This document shows positions 1 to 12,484 of a stretch of DNA of 64,000 bases, in pieces. A program made the position numbers and the translations under genes. The stretch is from Rostrohypoxylon terebratum (taxonomy: Eukaryota; Ascomycota; Sordariomycetes; Xylariales; Hypoxylaceae): positions 1-64,000 of the forward strand of contig MU385967.1 in the NCBI GenBank assembly GCA_022497145.1. Reading direction: 5' to 3'. Position 1 is the stretch's first letter; the number at the start of each line of letters is the position of its first letter. The notes beneath the pieces are model-generated. The model made no database searches, was not told the DNA's origin, and was given only the letters and a program-made list of their open reading frames with translations.

Positions 1-3000
1 TCCCCTGAGTAGCGCCTGATTAGGCCTGAGTAAAGCGGCAAGAGATGGTGTGAAGGGTAAGGGGTCGGCGAGGGCAACTTTCGGGTGATGCAACATCTGA
101 ACAGGAGATAGAAATACGATTGGCCATATTAATAAGACGTCTCGTCTATCGCCACCAACTGCATGATATGGAATATTTACCTACAGAATGGCGGTAGTAC
201 TAAGCTAAGGGTACCACAAAGAGTGACCAACATCCATGGATGGGCTTGCACTCTTCACCGCAGTTATCAACGACTAATCGTGTTCCCACGAGGAAGCGTT
301 GAAAAGTTTCCCCCCGTTTCACGACAGTTGGAAGTACTCGCACAAGCGACCTATGTCAAGCTAGATTTAGAAAGACTTGACGAAGAGGCGTTTTTTTCCT
401 GCGCGGAGTGTCCCGTCAAGATAGAATTATGGCGGTGTTAGCGCGGTCCTAAGTAAAACAACGGAAATGAGCTTCTCCGCGCAGAGTGTGGGCGGAGAAC
501 CCGACCTACGCTCCGACCTTATGAGGGTCGATTTCTGTTCAAGGCAGGGTCCCTCTCTTCTAGAACTATAGCCTCGCAGCGGAACGACGTACTGCGAGGA
601 TTCTAAGAGAGGGGAAAGGCATGTCATCCATGCCAGGTAGGCAGGTATGTATGTAGTAAGACGTTTGAAAAATGGGGTATATCTGAGCTTGGCTGTTGGT
701 GTGGTCGAGTGTTACTAGGGGACCACGTCGCTTTGCAGTACACAATACCCAACCAGGTAATAATAGTAAAAATAATCTCTCGTGCATCTACGGCGCAGCC
801 AACAACAAGCGTGGGGAGCTGTACTGTGCCTCGGACAGGCGATGCTTGGAGCAGGCATATGCCTACCTACCTTCTGAGATAACGGAGGACCCAGCTTGGC
901 GCTGCGCTTCGAGACCCAGAGCTCTGGATCAGCCCCCATCTAGGTACTCCATAGGGCTTTGGCGTCCTAGGGTTAGCTAACCTCATTCACATCATATGGT
1001 GAATAGATTATCGTGGACTTTTACTAAATACTAGCTATTATCTTTAGCCTCAACTACTAACGAAAATTCATAGTCATCGCGTCACGGACTCCACGTATTT
1101 CACGTATATCCATTATATAGATAGATAGAGACCATTGAACCTAGGTTCACGGATACGGGCTGCTTTTTCGTTGAAACCGTCGTCTTTTGATCTACAGTCC
1201 ATTACCTAGAGTTAATAATATCATATCCCGAATGAGTGGAACCGCAACCTCCGGGCAGCAAGTTAACTTGTTAGGGAGTTTAGACGCAAACCCCGGGCAC
1301 TGGTCTAGCAGGGAAACACCACAACCAATGCACAATGGCGACGCTCCGCTGCCCAACCATACCCCCAAGCAAACTTCCTTTGCGGAAATTATCTCGGCAC
1401 CGAAGCCACGATGCTATTTAAAATACTAAGGAACTGCAGTGACGTTCTATTCATATCAACACGACGGTTGATTTGTTGATATCGCCTCTCGGAGTAGGTT
1501 CAGTGTGTTTCCGTGATTCCCAGGTAGACTCAACGACGTCTTTAGCTTCCTCTATATTATCATCAGGACCGCGCTAAAGGCCGGATGACGATTCGAGTTC
1601 GAAGAATTACCGGCCGCGGTTTTAGAAAGACCCGTTCGCCTTCGCAATTATGCGATGTGGCCCTTAAATCCGAGTCATCATGTACATCGACGTAAACGCG
1701 CTTGAAGCTATACATAAACTCCTGCCACACCCGAGCCAGGGAACCCGGCACATTTGCTATGCAAACTAATAGCTGTGGATTACCATTCCCAAATACACAA
1801 CATGGGTAAGGGCGGCAAAGAAGCGAGTAACACTCATTGGTGCACGATTAAATCTCATGATCTCGTGATATCACCATTCAGGCTTCGGGGTCGGTTCATC
1901 ACCCACTACCGAATAATCCCAAACCCATGGCTTTATTGCTGGCGGGTATGTACATATTAGGGGCGTCTCTAAAACGACGCCGGTAGGTAACGCCAAGGCG
2001 ACAGATGGTGGTGACTTCGCCACTTGATATCACGCGCTATACTTACGCTGCGTAGATCCACTGAGATCTGCTGAGACCAAGGTTCTTGGGTGTGGGTGGA
2101 TGAGACTGTTTCCATTCCAAAAAGCTGCTTCACACAACGGTTTTCTGGTCGAGTCTCATCCATACCTACATGGCAATATAGTTCATCTATATGATACATC
2201 GCCGAATTACAGAATTTATAGCGGGACAAAGGCCAAGGATCAGTCTAGACCCTCTCTATCTACCCGCATATTTCAGCGCGCATAAGCGTTCATAAGATAA
2301 CGGATTTATGCTCGAGTTATTCAGGCTCGGAGTAATTCTGAAAGGGTGGCGCGTCACCAAGAGGAAAAACCCGAGAAAAGTTATACTATTCCTTGTAGGT
2401 ACCTACCTAATTAAAAGGCATGAAGCACGGAATTCTTGAGAAGAGGAAAGTGACAGGACGTCGGTCGTCCCAATACGTAACTAATCTAACGTCAACTCCG
2501 AGGCTGTGCTCTTCAAGGCATCATGAAATCACCACATGCGTAAGCCCGCGAACACCTGGACTGTGCTTTCGTTCGGGCGCGTCCCACCACTGTGGGGGGG
2601 CCAGGCAACCGACGGGCCGAACACTGGAGATAATGATCGGATAACTAGAGCCGAAGTAGAAGACGAGCTAACTAGATTATTGAGATAAGATGTAATGTCT
2701 AAAACAATAGCACAATTGACCTCGCTGTGGGGTGTTTCACTAGAACGCCTTCCCCGGAGTGTCTCGGCTCCCGGCAGTGAGAGCTGGGTCCCGAGACATC
2801 AGGGCGGCCTCCTAGAGCAGGTAATGCCTATTACCTATTTAGGTAGGTATCTAGTTTTGATAATCGATCTTGCTCCCTATTTTGCTAAAGAGGTTTTAGA
2901 GACAAATTCGATCATATCTAGGTTAGAGGAATCTTTCCAATGTGCCTAGGTTGTTTTGACAAGACTCGTGAGTAGGACTCTTGATCTACAAGGTGTGTAG

Positions 3001-4283
3001 ATCATGTTTTCTGATGTGTAACGATGCAGACACATTCATGGTGATGATACAACTATACCTACTTAGGTCCTAGATACTATCATTCTGTCTAGCAAGATAT
3101 ATGTTACATAGGTACCTACTAGGTAGGTATCTACCTAATGTGTCATAAAAAAGTTGAAGTGTAGGTAGTTAAAGTTAAGGCGACCCATTCACAGATGTTA
3201 CGTTTCAGGCTGATAAGGGATGGCCACGGGAATGAGGGATTTGGGGTATCAATACCTACTGACTACCTAGTATAGATAGTATAGATGTCTAGGTAGATAC
3301 CTCTGGAGGTGCCTGGTTCATGTTTGTATAACCATCCATCATTACCTAGGAAATAATTAAACCCTGGCAACTCAAAGAGGGGTGGTGATCACATATAAAT
3401 TGAAAGCTTCGGTAACGGGAATGAGAAAGCATTTAGTCATCAGAAAATTCTACTGAAGAAATTAACTAGATAACTTATACCATCTATCTATGGGGGTTAT
3501 ACTTGCAACTCACTGTGGATCTCGAAAGGGTTCAATTAGAAAGATGCCTACCTGGTACCGGTAGATTACGGAATAGGCATTTTTACCCGCTATGAGACCT
3601 ACATAGCAGCAGTTTTTGGCTAAGTCTGCTTTAAAAAGTAGAGACTGGAGATACGTTTCTTTTGCTTCTTCTATGATTGTATTCGACCTAGGTCCTAGGT
3701 CTTAGACCTGCTTAATGGGTAAAACAGAAGAGTGGTTACCTTGAAGGTCTGCAGTTGGAAAGAGAAACTGACTCAATGTGAACTTCTACCTACCTAGTAG
3801 GTAATTGTCAAAAGATAATACTATAATGCATCTTACAAGTAGGTACTGGGTAGAGGGAGAGAGAAGACTCATCGCGATTGGTGCGAGCCCCTGACGCATT
3901 GACCACCTGGGCACACCCCTATTTCGGCACCGGTACCAAGGTACCTGTTCTAACTTTTAACTTCTAACTCCTCCGATCTGGTTGCCAGGTGCTAGGTGGA
4001 GTCATATAGGTACCCACTTAAGAGGGGCTTATCTTATCGGGGTTATTTTGCATCACCTGGCAACCGGGATCGACTCTCTGAGACGAGGGGCAGAATTTAT
4101 GACTCTACTTTCTACTCTATCCAACAATTATCCATCATCCATCATCCATCATCCAGTCATCCCAATATTTTTATCCGATTCACACAAACACGTGAACCTA
4201 TACAACATAGACGCGTGTTCGACAGAAACTGACTCTGACTCATACTTACGAAATTATCGTCACGCGACTTCTCAACCGCGACC
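1..4283. other. gene-poor left spacer
   Basis: No gene model can be supported here. Open frames are all under about 95 codons and show no recognisable domain or splice pattern. The right half (about 2390-3860) is rich in TACCTAC/CCTAGG palindromic words, for example around 2395-2410, 2840-2855, 3056-3140, 3260-3305, 3680-3705 and 3785-3845. The last 300 bases are the promoter and leader of the glutaminyl-tRNA synthetase gene. Confidence 0.6.
4131..4155. repeat. ATCCATC short tandem repeat
   Basis: About three and a half copies of a 7-base CATCATC/ATCCATC unit lie some 130 bases upstream of the glutaminyl-tRNA synthetase start, probably in its promoter or 5' leader. No function is evident. 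Confidence 0.7.
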
Positions 4284-6611
4284 ATGGCGGACCTTGTAGA
4301 GAGCACTGCTAAATTGCAGCTCGACGAGGAGACGGGGGAGATGGTCTCCAAGGCCGAGCTGAAGAAGAGACAGAAGAAGCGCGAAAAGGCTAAGGCAAAA
4401 GAGGCTGCGAGAAGCGAAGCGAAGACCGAAGAAAAGGCCAAGCCAGCCCCGAAGCCAGCTAAGGCCAACGCCGAAGAACCTACCATCGATCCTAACAACA
4501 TGTTCAAGACCGGTTTCCTCGAAGAAGTCTTCAAGATTAGGCCTATGAAGCCCGTTTTCACTCGTTTTCCACCCGAACCCAATGGCTTTCTACATATCGG
4601 ACACGCGAAGGCAATCGCCGTCAACTTCGGTTTCGCTAGGTACCATGGAGGTCAATGTTATCTTCGGTAAGAAATATAGTAAACATCATGTGTTGGTCTC
4701 GTGTCTCGTGACTAACACATTCTTGTTTATACTAGCTACGACGATACGAACCCTGAAGCTGAGGAGCAAGTTTACTTCGATGCTATCCTGGAGATGGTAG
4801 AATGGCTTGGCTTCAAGCCTTACAAGATCACCTATTCCTCCGACAACTTCCAAAGGCTTTACGATCTTGCCGAGAAGCTGATAGGACTCGAAAGGGCCTA
4901 CGTCTGCCAATGTAGCGACACCGAGATCAAACTTCAGCGCGGAGGTGAGAAGGGCACCGCTGGCCCACGTTACCGTTGCAAGCATGCGGAACAGTCAGTC
5001 GAAGAGAATCTGAAGAAATTCAGAGACATGAGAGACGGACATTACAAACCTCAGGAGGCTTTCCTGAGGATGAAACAAGGTTCGTATATCACCTACTAAA
5101 TCTGCTTTAGACTATCAACTTGTTGAATTGGACTAACGTTAACATAGAGTAAGTTCTCTCTTGAGGGATGTGCAGGGGTCAAGTTGACGAACTAACGGAA
5201 TTCAGTATCACGGACGGAAACCCGCAGATGTGGGACCTTGCCGCTTACCGGGTTCTTGATGTAAGTGTATTCAGGGGACTTTCCCGCTGCATGATCGCTG
5301 AACGCTAATTCTATGTATGATCGCAGAAACCGCATTACCGTACCGGGGATGCCTGGAAAATTTATCCAACCTATGATTTCACACACTGTCTTTGCGACTC
5401 ATTCGAGGGCATCGTAAGTGTCAAACCGTATTTATCACTGGTTGACTCAGTCTAATAACGCATTGCTTAGACACATTCTCTCTGCACTACTGAATTCGGT
5501 AGGTCTTATTCTCTTACTCTACGCGCAACACCTACTAACACGCACGCCTCAAGTTCAAAGCAGAGTTAGCTACGAATGGCTGAACAAGACCCTCGGCGTC
5601 TATGAACCGATGCAAAGGTATGTTTCACGTTAAAAGAGACTGCGCAATTCAGGGTATTAATGCGCCCTTAGAGAATATGGCAGACTTTCAATTACTGGTA
5701 CAATCCTATCCAAGCGAAAGATCCTGAAGCTTGTTGAAGAGAAGATTGTACGAGGTTGGAATGACCCGCGCCTTTACACCTTAATCGGAATTAAGCGCCG
5801 AGGCGTTCCTCCCGGTGCCATATTGGAATTTGTGAATGAGCTGGGTGTTACCACTGCCAATTCTGTCATCGAGATCAAGAGGTTCGACCAGGCGATTCGA
5901 AAATACCTGGAACGCACAGTCCCCCGATTAATGCTGATCTTGGATCCCATCCCTGTGGTCATCGAAGATGCAGATGAACTTGATGGGAAAACCATCACAC
6001 TTCCATTTAGCCCAAAGGAACCTAAGATGGGCAACCACGATGTCAAGTTCACCAAAACCGTCTATATTGATCGTTCCGACTTCAAAGAGGAAGCAGATCC
6101 GTCGTTTTTCCGTCTTGCTCCGGGCAAGATTGTCGGTCTTCTTCAGGTTCCATACCCCATTAAAGCAACTTCGTTCACGAAGGATGATGCGACTGGAAAG
6201 GTAACCGAAATCCGAGCCGTGTTCGATAAGGAGACGAAGAAGCCCAAGGCATATATTCAGTGGGTTGCGACAGAGGCAGCGGGTACTCGAAAGGCAGAAG
6301 TCAGAATTTACAATTCGCTGTTTAAATCCGACAACCCGAACGATGCACCCGGGGGGTTCTTAAAGGATATCAACCCGGAAAGCGAAGTGATCTATCCCAA
6401 CGCTCTGATTGAATCCGGTTTTGATGAGGTCAAGAGAAGAGCTCCGTGGCCGGAAGCAGCTGGCGAAAGTGAACTCGGCAAAGGCGGACCCGAGAGCGTT
6501 CGTTTCCAGGCCATGCGCATCGCGTATTTCGCACTGGATTCAGACTCTACGGATGACCATATCGTCCTCAACAGAATTGTTGCACTAAAAGAAGATGTGG
6601 GAAAGAACTAA
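4284..6611 (+). CDS. glutaminyl-tRNA synthetase, cytosolic
   Basis: This class I aminoacyl-tRNA synthetase charges tRNA-Gln with glutamine in the cytosol. Exons: 4284-4666, 4736-5079, 5148 (one base, see findings), 5206-5260, 5327-5413, 5471-5498, 5554-5617, 5672-6611, giving 633 residues. The adenylate-binding signature reads [15 protein letters not shown], with HIGH at 104-107; the PNG spelling is diagnostic of GlnRS over GluRS. The second signature is LSKRK at 333-337. The stretch [13 protein letters not shown] is also a family hallmark, and the C-terminal anticodon-binding beta barrels follow. A Lys/Glu/Ala-rich N-terminal arm of about 80 residues replaces the long N-terminal domain of yeast Gln4. 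The start ATG sits in a strong context (CGACCATGG). The intron ending at 5553 uses an AAG acceptor. A single intron 5084-5205 is the alternative to the one-base exon and is also in frame. The identification is secure; the third junction is not. Confidence 0.95.
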
Positions 6612-7091
6612 AGCTATTTTACGGGCGCGCGTTCGTAAGATTACTAGGATATCTATGGGCAGGGTTAGTCGATGTAGAGCTTGGCTCACACCACTAAAGT
6701 GTGGAGACTCTGCGTATTGACCATTTATAAAAATGGTGAATATTCCCTTTCCCTTCAAATTTATTACATGGCTCTGATTTTCATCGCCTTCTACTTATTA
6801 ATACGTACCCAGACAAGAAATCTCCGCATTACCAAATCCCGTTTTGTCTTTCGTGAACCGAGATATCATGCGCCTAAACACCATCCAGCTAAATTCCTCT
6901 TCTCCCCATCTCCAAAAATTAAATGGTCATATACCGTGCGTGTAATCGTAATATATAAACCAACAGAACGTCACAGAGCTATCCTGCTAGCGTTGATGTG
7001 ACACACAGGATCTAGCACAGCGACCACGTTTACGAAATTCCTACCCGCTATATATGTCGAGTTGCAACGCCGAGCAAAATGCGATAAAGTA

Positions 7092-9255
7092 TTAAGAGGT
7101 TAAAAAGTCTTCCTCCGTGAAGTTGTCGAGCGGTTCACCGTTTGCAACAGTAGGACTCCACTCTTCAGCTAGGACTTGGTAGCAGAAGTAGAGCGGCGTG
7201 CTATATACGGAGCCAGTCCGCCAACGATCTAACGACCTCCTTTGCCGGTTGACGTCCCTCTTAATATCTCGAAGATACTCCAGTTGGTCGAACGACAAGC
7301 CGTCAACCGGCGCGACCGGTTCCTGCCACGATAGTGCCAAGGGTGCATGGCCATTGCATGCGAAACGAAAATACACGAGCATGGTTTTGCAGGCGTGAAA
7401 GTACCGCTTGCTAAGCGAGGACGCGCCAGTGGTGGACGGCTATCGGTGTTAGTAGCTTGCAACTAAAGAGGTACACGAACAATTTCAAGACATATACCTT
7501 TAATCCGTGACGACTGGTGTAGTCGATGACATCCGCGAAGACGAACTCGAAGTTATTCATCAGGATGAATGTGGCGAGATAGATCTCGAACCAATTCTTC
7601 CGTTTCTTCTCATGGATCTTCTGATCCAGCATACTCAGTATCTTTGATTCGAGCGGGCTGAGGATAGACCTTATCGCTATATCATCGATCTGTGTGTCCA
7701 TTATCGGGGTGACAGGAATGATCCCGTTAAAGGGACATCGCACTCCTTCGGGGTCATTTGGATTCAATGGATCGTATGGAGGCTCGAAGCCAGGAAGGTT
7801 GTCGCATATTCGCCATGGTTTCTCGATAAACCGTGTTGCCACCCAGTACATGAGGCAGTTCAACACAAGCCTGCTCTGCAACGGTTGTTACTATAATGGA
7901 ACACAACAACATGAGGAAAGAACACATACTTCGGAAACTTCCAGATACCGAAATGTCGCCTCGAACGTTTTCCTTATGATCGGATTCGCCTCCCCAAGTA
8001 GGCAATTGACATACTCCTCTTTCTTGAACGCCACGGCTTTCCGCATATTGCATGCCGCCTCTTCTACATTGCAGATGTAGAAGGGCGGCATCTCCATGAC
8101 CCTCTCCTGAGAAGCCTTGTCCCGCCATTTCCAACTGACAGTATCTGTCGATGATGGTGTGAATCTCCGGATAGTAACGGGAATCTGAATTCCCTGGTCT
8201 TGGGTGATGAAGACCGTCAACGGCATAAACCCCTCACCGCCGTCTTGGAAAAGGCATTTCTTGAACACCTGATCCTGGGCGGCGGTCCAATTCGCAAGAT
8301 TACTATTGAGGGTCGAGCCTAGAAGCACGTTAACCGTCATGCCCGAGTAATATCGAGGGATTGCTTGATTCGCCCACCTCGCCGGTGTAGATGCAGACTG
8401 CGGAGTTTCACACGTATGCAAGGTGTCTTCAAGTACCGGTGAGTTACCTTAGAACATCTCTCGCACGGCATAAATGGGTCTCTCGTCATGTTACACTGTG
8501 TAATACTCAGTAAGTACAAGTAACCGGGGATGTATCTTGCCGTTAGTGCTGCAAGCCGTCGGGTAGACGCACCCTCAACTTCTGTTGTTGGCAACGCCCG
8601 CAGGCGCCAAATTCTCTAGTGATGGCGGTGGTCGATCGAGATCCGAGGTTCAAGTCGGAACGGATCCTTTCACTGGCTCCAAAAGTCCGAAAGGACCCCT
8701 GGAATAAGCCATTCTTGTCACGCCTGAACTCAGACTTCGGATTCTAAGGGAACGTGCCGTTAGCCAGGATTACGGACGGTGCACTTGGCAGCTACGTAGG
8801 AATTACGTAGAGACTACCGGTCTACCAACCTTGTCATTAACGAGGGCATTTTCACGATAAGCGCGGCGACATGCTGGTTCGCTTTTTGTCCTCACTTTCG
8901 GACCCTTGTATGGCACGATTGTGAGCTCTCCCAGATCTCTGCTGCGACATGGCCCATTAATGGCCCGGTCCTGATCTATTCCGGGCAGAGTTGCATGATC
9001 GCTCCTGGGATAGTATACTTGTGGACGGAAATTCATGTTTACCATGTCTACCTGGCCGCGGTTTGCCTCCCCTACCTTTTGGATCACGTGGGGGTTTCCA
9101 TTTCCCAAATGAGGCATGGCTGACGTAGAGCCGGTCATTGAGGGATTTACGATGGGGGACGGGTTCGAACAATCCGTCTCATCGCTGCCGGATGGCGACG
9201 AAGACGTTGACGCTGCAGAAACTGCAGAGGAATCCCAAGGATCGAAAAAGGCCAT
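7092..9255 (-). CDS. Zn2Cys6-like fungal regulator with a damaged zinc cluster
   Basis: This is a member of a widespread Sordariomycete family of putative nuclear regulators. Best in-frame model, 5' to 3' on the minus strand: 9255-8830, 8743-8573, 8495-8448, 8397-7930, 7875-7498, 7406-7092; 601 residues. A Ser-rich N-terminus opening MAFFDPWDSS leads to ACGRCQQQKLR, then across an intron CNMTRDPFMPCERCSK, giving five of the six expected cysteines. The C-terminal half carries the family strings WVATRFIEKPWRIC, KNWFEIYLATFIL and DRWRTGSVYSTPLYF. The sixth cysteine (in LKTPCIRVKLRS) lies inside the 50-nt intron 8398-8447; reading through that stretch shifts the frame. The intron 7407-7497 appears to use an AAG acceptor, and 8744-8829 has a clear CTAAC branch site. 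It may be a functional protein with an altered cluster or a decaying gene. The family assignment is from remembered conservation, not a search. Confidence 0.7.
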
Positions 9256-9961
9256 ATTCCCAACAACTTGACGATATTCCGGGTGTGAAGACGGGAAGGT
9301 TACGTGTGGGGATAGTCATGATGAGGTGTTGTAACATGGGGAATGGGGAACGTGGAATGGGGCTCACCGCACAGTTTTTGAAGGGTCAAACCCATGAATG
9401 CGCATTTTGTGAGGCTGTGTGCATGTTAAGCATGTATAAACGGTCTTGGGACGCCCATTTGACGCCACCGACTACTATTGGCTGCCACCAGCTACGATGG
9501 GCTACTAAGCAACGGGGTCACCGGTCTCTCGGTGGCCGTAGAGAGATTGATTGACACTGTCCTCGGGCTGTACGGTACATCTGACTATCTTACATTATAC
9601 TACATGCATATTATCTGCTGCAGATATAATGTACACCAGACGTATCTACGACTCTGTTTTCGCCGGTCATCATTGGGTCTGACGAGATTTCCCTTCCCCG
9701 CCTTTTCCGATTACTGAAAAAGGAAATTGGTAAAGTGGTACGGTAAGAGAAGTACTGCGTCCTGATGGGCTGTCCGATTCTACGAGACCTAAGCGAATCT
9801 TTTAAAATAATAAGACGTGGCAAGATTCGACATGACATGGTGTCATGGTCCAGCACAGACGTCTTTTATTGCCCAACGAGGCTGGCCTTCCCCCCTTTTT
9901 TTTCCTGCAATTCTGCCTACCCGACTAGTCGAATAATCCACCTTGAATTATTCCGCAGAAC
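9256..9961. promoter_or_regulatory. divergent intergenic region
   Basis: About 700 bases separate the divergently transcribed regulator (minus strand) and acetyltransferase (plus strand), so it must hold both promoters. Short open frames here look non-coding. No specific operator could be named. Confidence 0.4.
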
Positions 9962-10803
9962 ATGGGGGATTTTCCGGATGACGAGCGATTGGAGGTGCGG
10001 CCAGCGACCTCGGACGATCTAGAAGATATCGCGACAGTGGCACAGGAAGGATTCCCAGACGACCCAGAATTCAACTACAGATTCCCATACAGAGATAAAC
10101 ACCCGGAGGACAATCGCAAATGGATACTGCAAGAATATAGAGAATATCTGGAACAAACCGATAAGTATAGCGTAATCATCGTCACGGCTAGCGATAATGA
10201 CAAGAAGGCCATCGCGTTGTCCGTCTGGGATATCTCTATCAGCACAGCTCACCGAGGAAGTGGTAAGAAGAATTCAAGGGCACGGAAGCTAAGAGACCGG
10301 TATCGTGGCAATGCAAATTAGCTGACCCCGAAAACCCAGATCTTGGTATCCCTGATGATCCAACAGAGAATTGCCGACGGGAGGACGCGAATCCGGCTCG
10401 CTTCAGGAAGTTCAAGGAGCGCATGAGTGAGGCCTTCGAGAAATACTTTGGCAAGTATGGGACGGACCAGATCCACCTCTGGCTTCTCGCCACCCGTCCG
10501 GCTTTTCGGCGCAGGGGAGCGGGAACGAGGCTGTGTCGATGGGGTCTAGAGCAGGCGTCACAGAAATCCGTATATGCTACGGTTCTAGCGAGCCCGATGG
10601 GGAAGTGTCTCTATGAAGAGCTTAACTTTGATAATTGTGGTTCTTTCAGCATACAGGTGGACGGCGAAGGAGACAAGCTCCAGCTTTGGGCGATGACGCA
10701 CTCGAAGTCTGCCGTCCAGGTCGAAGTCGCAGTGAAACAGGAGCAGTCCTCGAACTTGTTTCTGCGCTTGCTCGCTTCCATTCCCTTTCTCGGGCAGAAA
10801 TAG
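9962..10803 (+). CDS. GNAT-family N-acetyltransferase
   Basis: This is an acetyl-CoA-dependent N-acetyltransferase of the Gcn5-related fold; the substrate is unknown. Two exons, 9962-10262 and 10322-10803, join in frame through a GTAAG...TTAG intron of 59 nt to give 260 residues. The N-terminus reads VRPATSDDLEDIATV, the usual first strand and helix of the fold. The acetyl-CoA loop is RPAFRRRGAGTRLCRWGLE, with R-R-x-G-x-G/A at about 163-168. The following strand and LYEELNFDNCG complete motif B. No signal peptide or membrane segment is seen, so it is probably cytosolic or nuclear. A Lys/Gln-rich, weakly hydrophobic C-terminal tail of about 40 residues lies outside the domain. Fungal genomes carry many such small GNATs, often near metabolic genes, and nothing in this context points to a substrate. 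The identification of the fold is firm. Confidence 0.9.
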
Positions 10804-11578
10804 GTATGGCCGCTCTTCGGTCTCGTCGGCTGACCCGCCACCCGCCATGCGCAAGGTTAACATATGTAGCAGCAGTTTTGGAAAATTTTGGGGACCGCAT
10901 GCCTCTCTCCACAATGCGAAGTCCCTACATATGCAGGTCTCTGGACCTAAACACTTGTTTGGGAAAAGTCTAATCACCTTAATGTGACAGTCCCCGAAGC
11001 ACCCGTCGTTATATCATATCTCGAATGATGAAATCTAGGTGCCACGTGTTTGTCCGGGTATATTCATCATACCTTTCTGCCTTTCCGCATCTTTGGCATG
11101 TGCAGACTTCTCCCTTCTCCCGATACCCATGTCTGGAAGAATCGCCATGTCGACGGCGAATTCCATATATCCAACCATGCGCATAGGAACGTTACACAAG
11201 GTAATCTATACGATATCAAGTATATGAATGTGAAATCTTGCTGCCCAGCCATGCGTAGTTTTGATACCGTAAAATTCCATGCACCTGACATCTCCGGACA
11301 TCTCAAAAAAATGAATATTACGATATAGAAATACTATGTCTTACATAGCTATCCTATCTTTCACATCCGCCGACCCTAGCGTTTTCTCCCCTTTTAGTGA
11401 TCCTTCCTTGCGTTCTGGAATTTGGGATCTTCACTGACATGATAGACATGGATAATTGAACGAATTGCAAGTCGAATCCTTCATAATCGTACGAGGTGGA
11501 TCTCACATTTGTTTCAATAGCACGTTCTAACTTATTACTTGATCGGCATTAACAAGGCACATTAAAGTGTCTGCGGTT
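10804..11578. other. intergenic, nothing recognised
   Basis: These are the 3' flanks between the acetyltransferase and the decayed region. Overlapping small frames on both strands at 10585-10977 are shadows of the acetyltransferase, and the frames at 11039-11328 show no domain. Confidence 0.4.
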
Positions 11579-12118
11579 CTATAGTTTCACGATGGTAAAT
11601 AATGCCCTGCCCGTACGCTCAATGGGATTAGAATCTGATGCGACCCTGCCGCCGGCATAACCAGATAAATCCCGCAGCGGTTCATCTGCGATATCGCTGT
11701 TGATCCCATGCCCATGCCCGCTCCTGCTGACATGGTATCAAGGGACCCCCTTTCCTAATAGAGGAGCGTACATATACAGCCTTAGAGCCTTGTCTGAAAA
11801 TCCAATGAAGATCTCTGTCACATTTCTTTCCGCAGTCTACGATTGGCCGACGTCGATTTAGACGTAGGCATTATTGAAGATGCTACGCAAACGACCCTGT
11901 ACGTACATCCGGTAGTTGGACATCGCGGACCACGACGATAACACGGTCTCTATGACATCAGGGCCCTTCTCTTCCCACTTTGAGAGATCGGTGAGGATAA
12001 AATATCGGATATGCCTAGCAACGCATTACTCAGCTAGGTAATCGGGACGGATTAGGGAATCGGAATGGTTTACGTCAAGAAAAATATACCAGGTCAATAG
12101 TACGGGACCGTGATGGCC
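11579..12118 (-). pseudogene. possible decayed coding remnant
   Basis: Read on the minus strand from 12118 down to the TAG at 11579-11581, one frame runs for 180 codons and looks protein-like (for example FLDVNHSDSLIRPDYLAE, LSKWEEKGPDVIETVL and EPLRDLSGYAGGRV). It is broken by four in-frame stops: TAA at 12026-12028, TAA at 11858-11860, TAG at 11837-11839 and TGA at 11738-11740. Each stop is one C-to-T change from CAA, CAG or CGA, as repeat-induced point mutation would make. A second protein-like stretch in another frame lies just upstream (about 12190-12330, including FYVLIEAENFQIIDNLYSY). I do not recognise the family. Four stops in 180 codons is fewer than chance but not overwhelming, so this remains a candidate. 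Confidence 0.33.
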
Positions 12119-12484
12119 TTATTCATGGGCTATGCTCTTCTCTTGGCTGGGCATGGCGGCGCGAACGAAAACGATGAGTACGATGTATTCACTTAGTGTT
12201 CTTTGGGATGAAAACTATAGGAGTAGAGATTGTCAATGATCTGAAAATTTTCAGCCTCAATTAGTACATAGAAAACGTCATGTCTGTAGCATTCGAGCAT
12301 ATTATCCTGAGTATTCCAAGGAGAAGCGAACTCTGGTACTGGACAAATACTAAAGCAGCTCTATGAAAGTGGTAAAGACGCATGTGGGTTACAATATTCC
12401 ATATGCAACGATTACCGGCATACTGACTGTTTCCACAGTGTTCGACGATTATCAGCCCATATAGTAACGGCATATACATTTTCA

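Noticed and set aside
163..441. 92-codon plus-strand open frame at the left edge
   Set aside because: Protein-like in places but no domain, no splice partner and no supporting context; could be the edge of something outside the window.
1187..1960. Plus-strand frames that can be strung together through several stop codons
   Set aside because: The number of stops is close to chance and I recognise no family, so calling a pseudogene would be over-reading.
9150..9175. tRNA T-arm-like GGGTTCGAAC sequence
   Set aside because: It lies within the coding first exon of the minus-strand regulator and no acceptor or anticodon stem can be paired around it.
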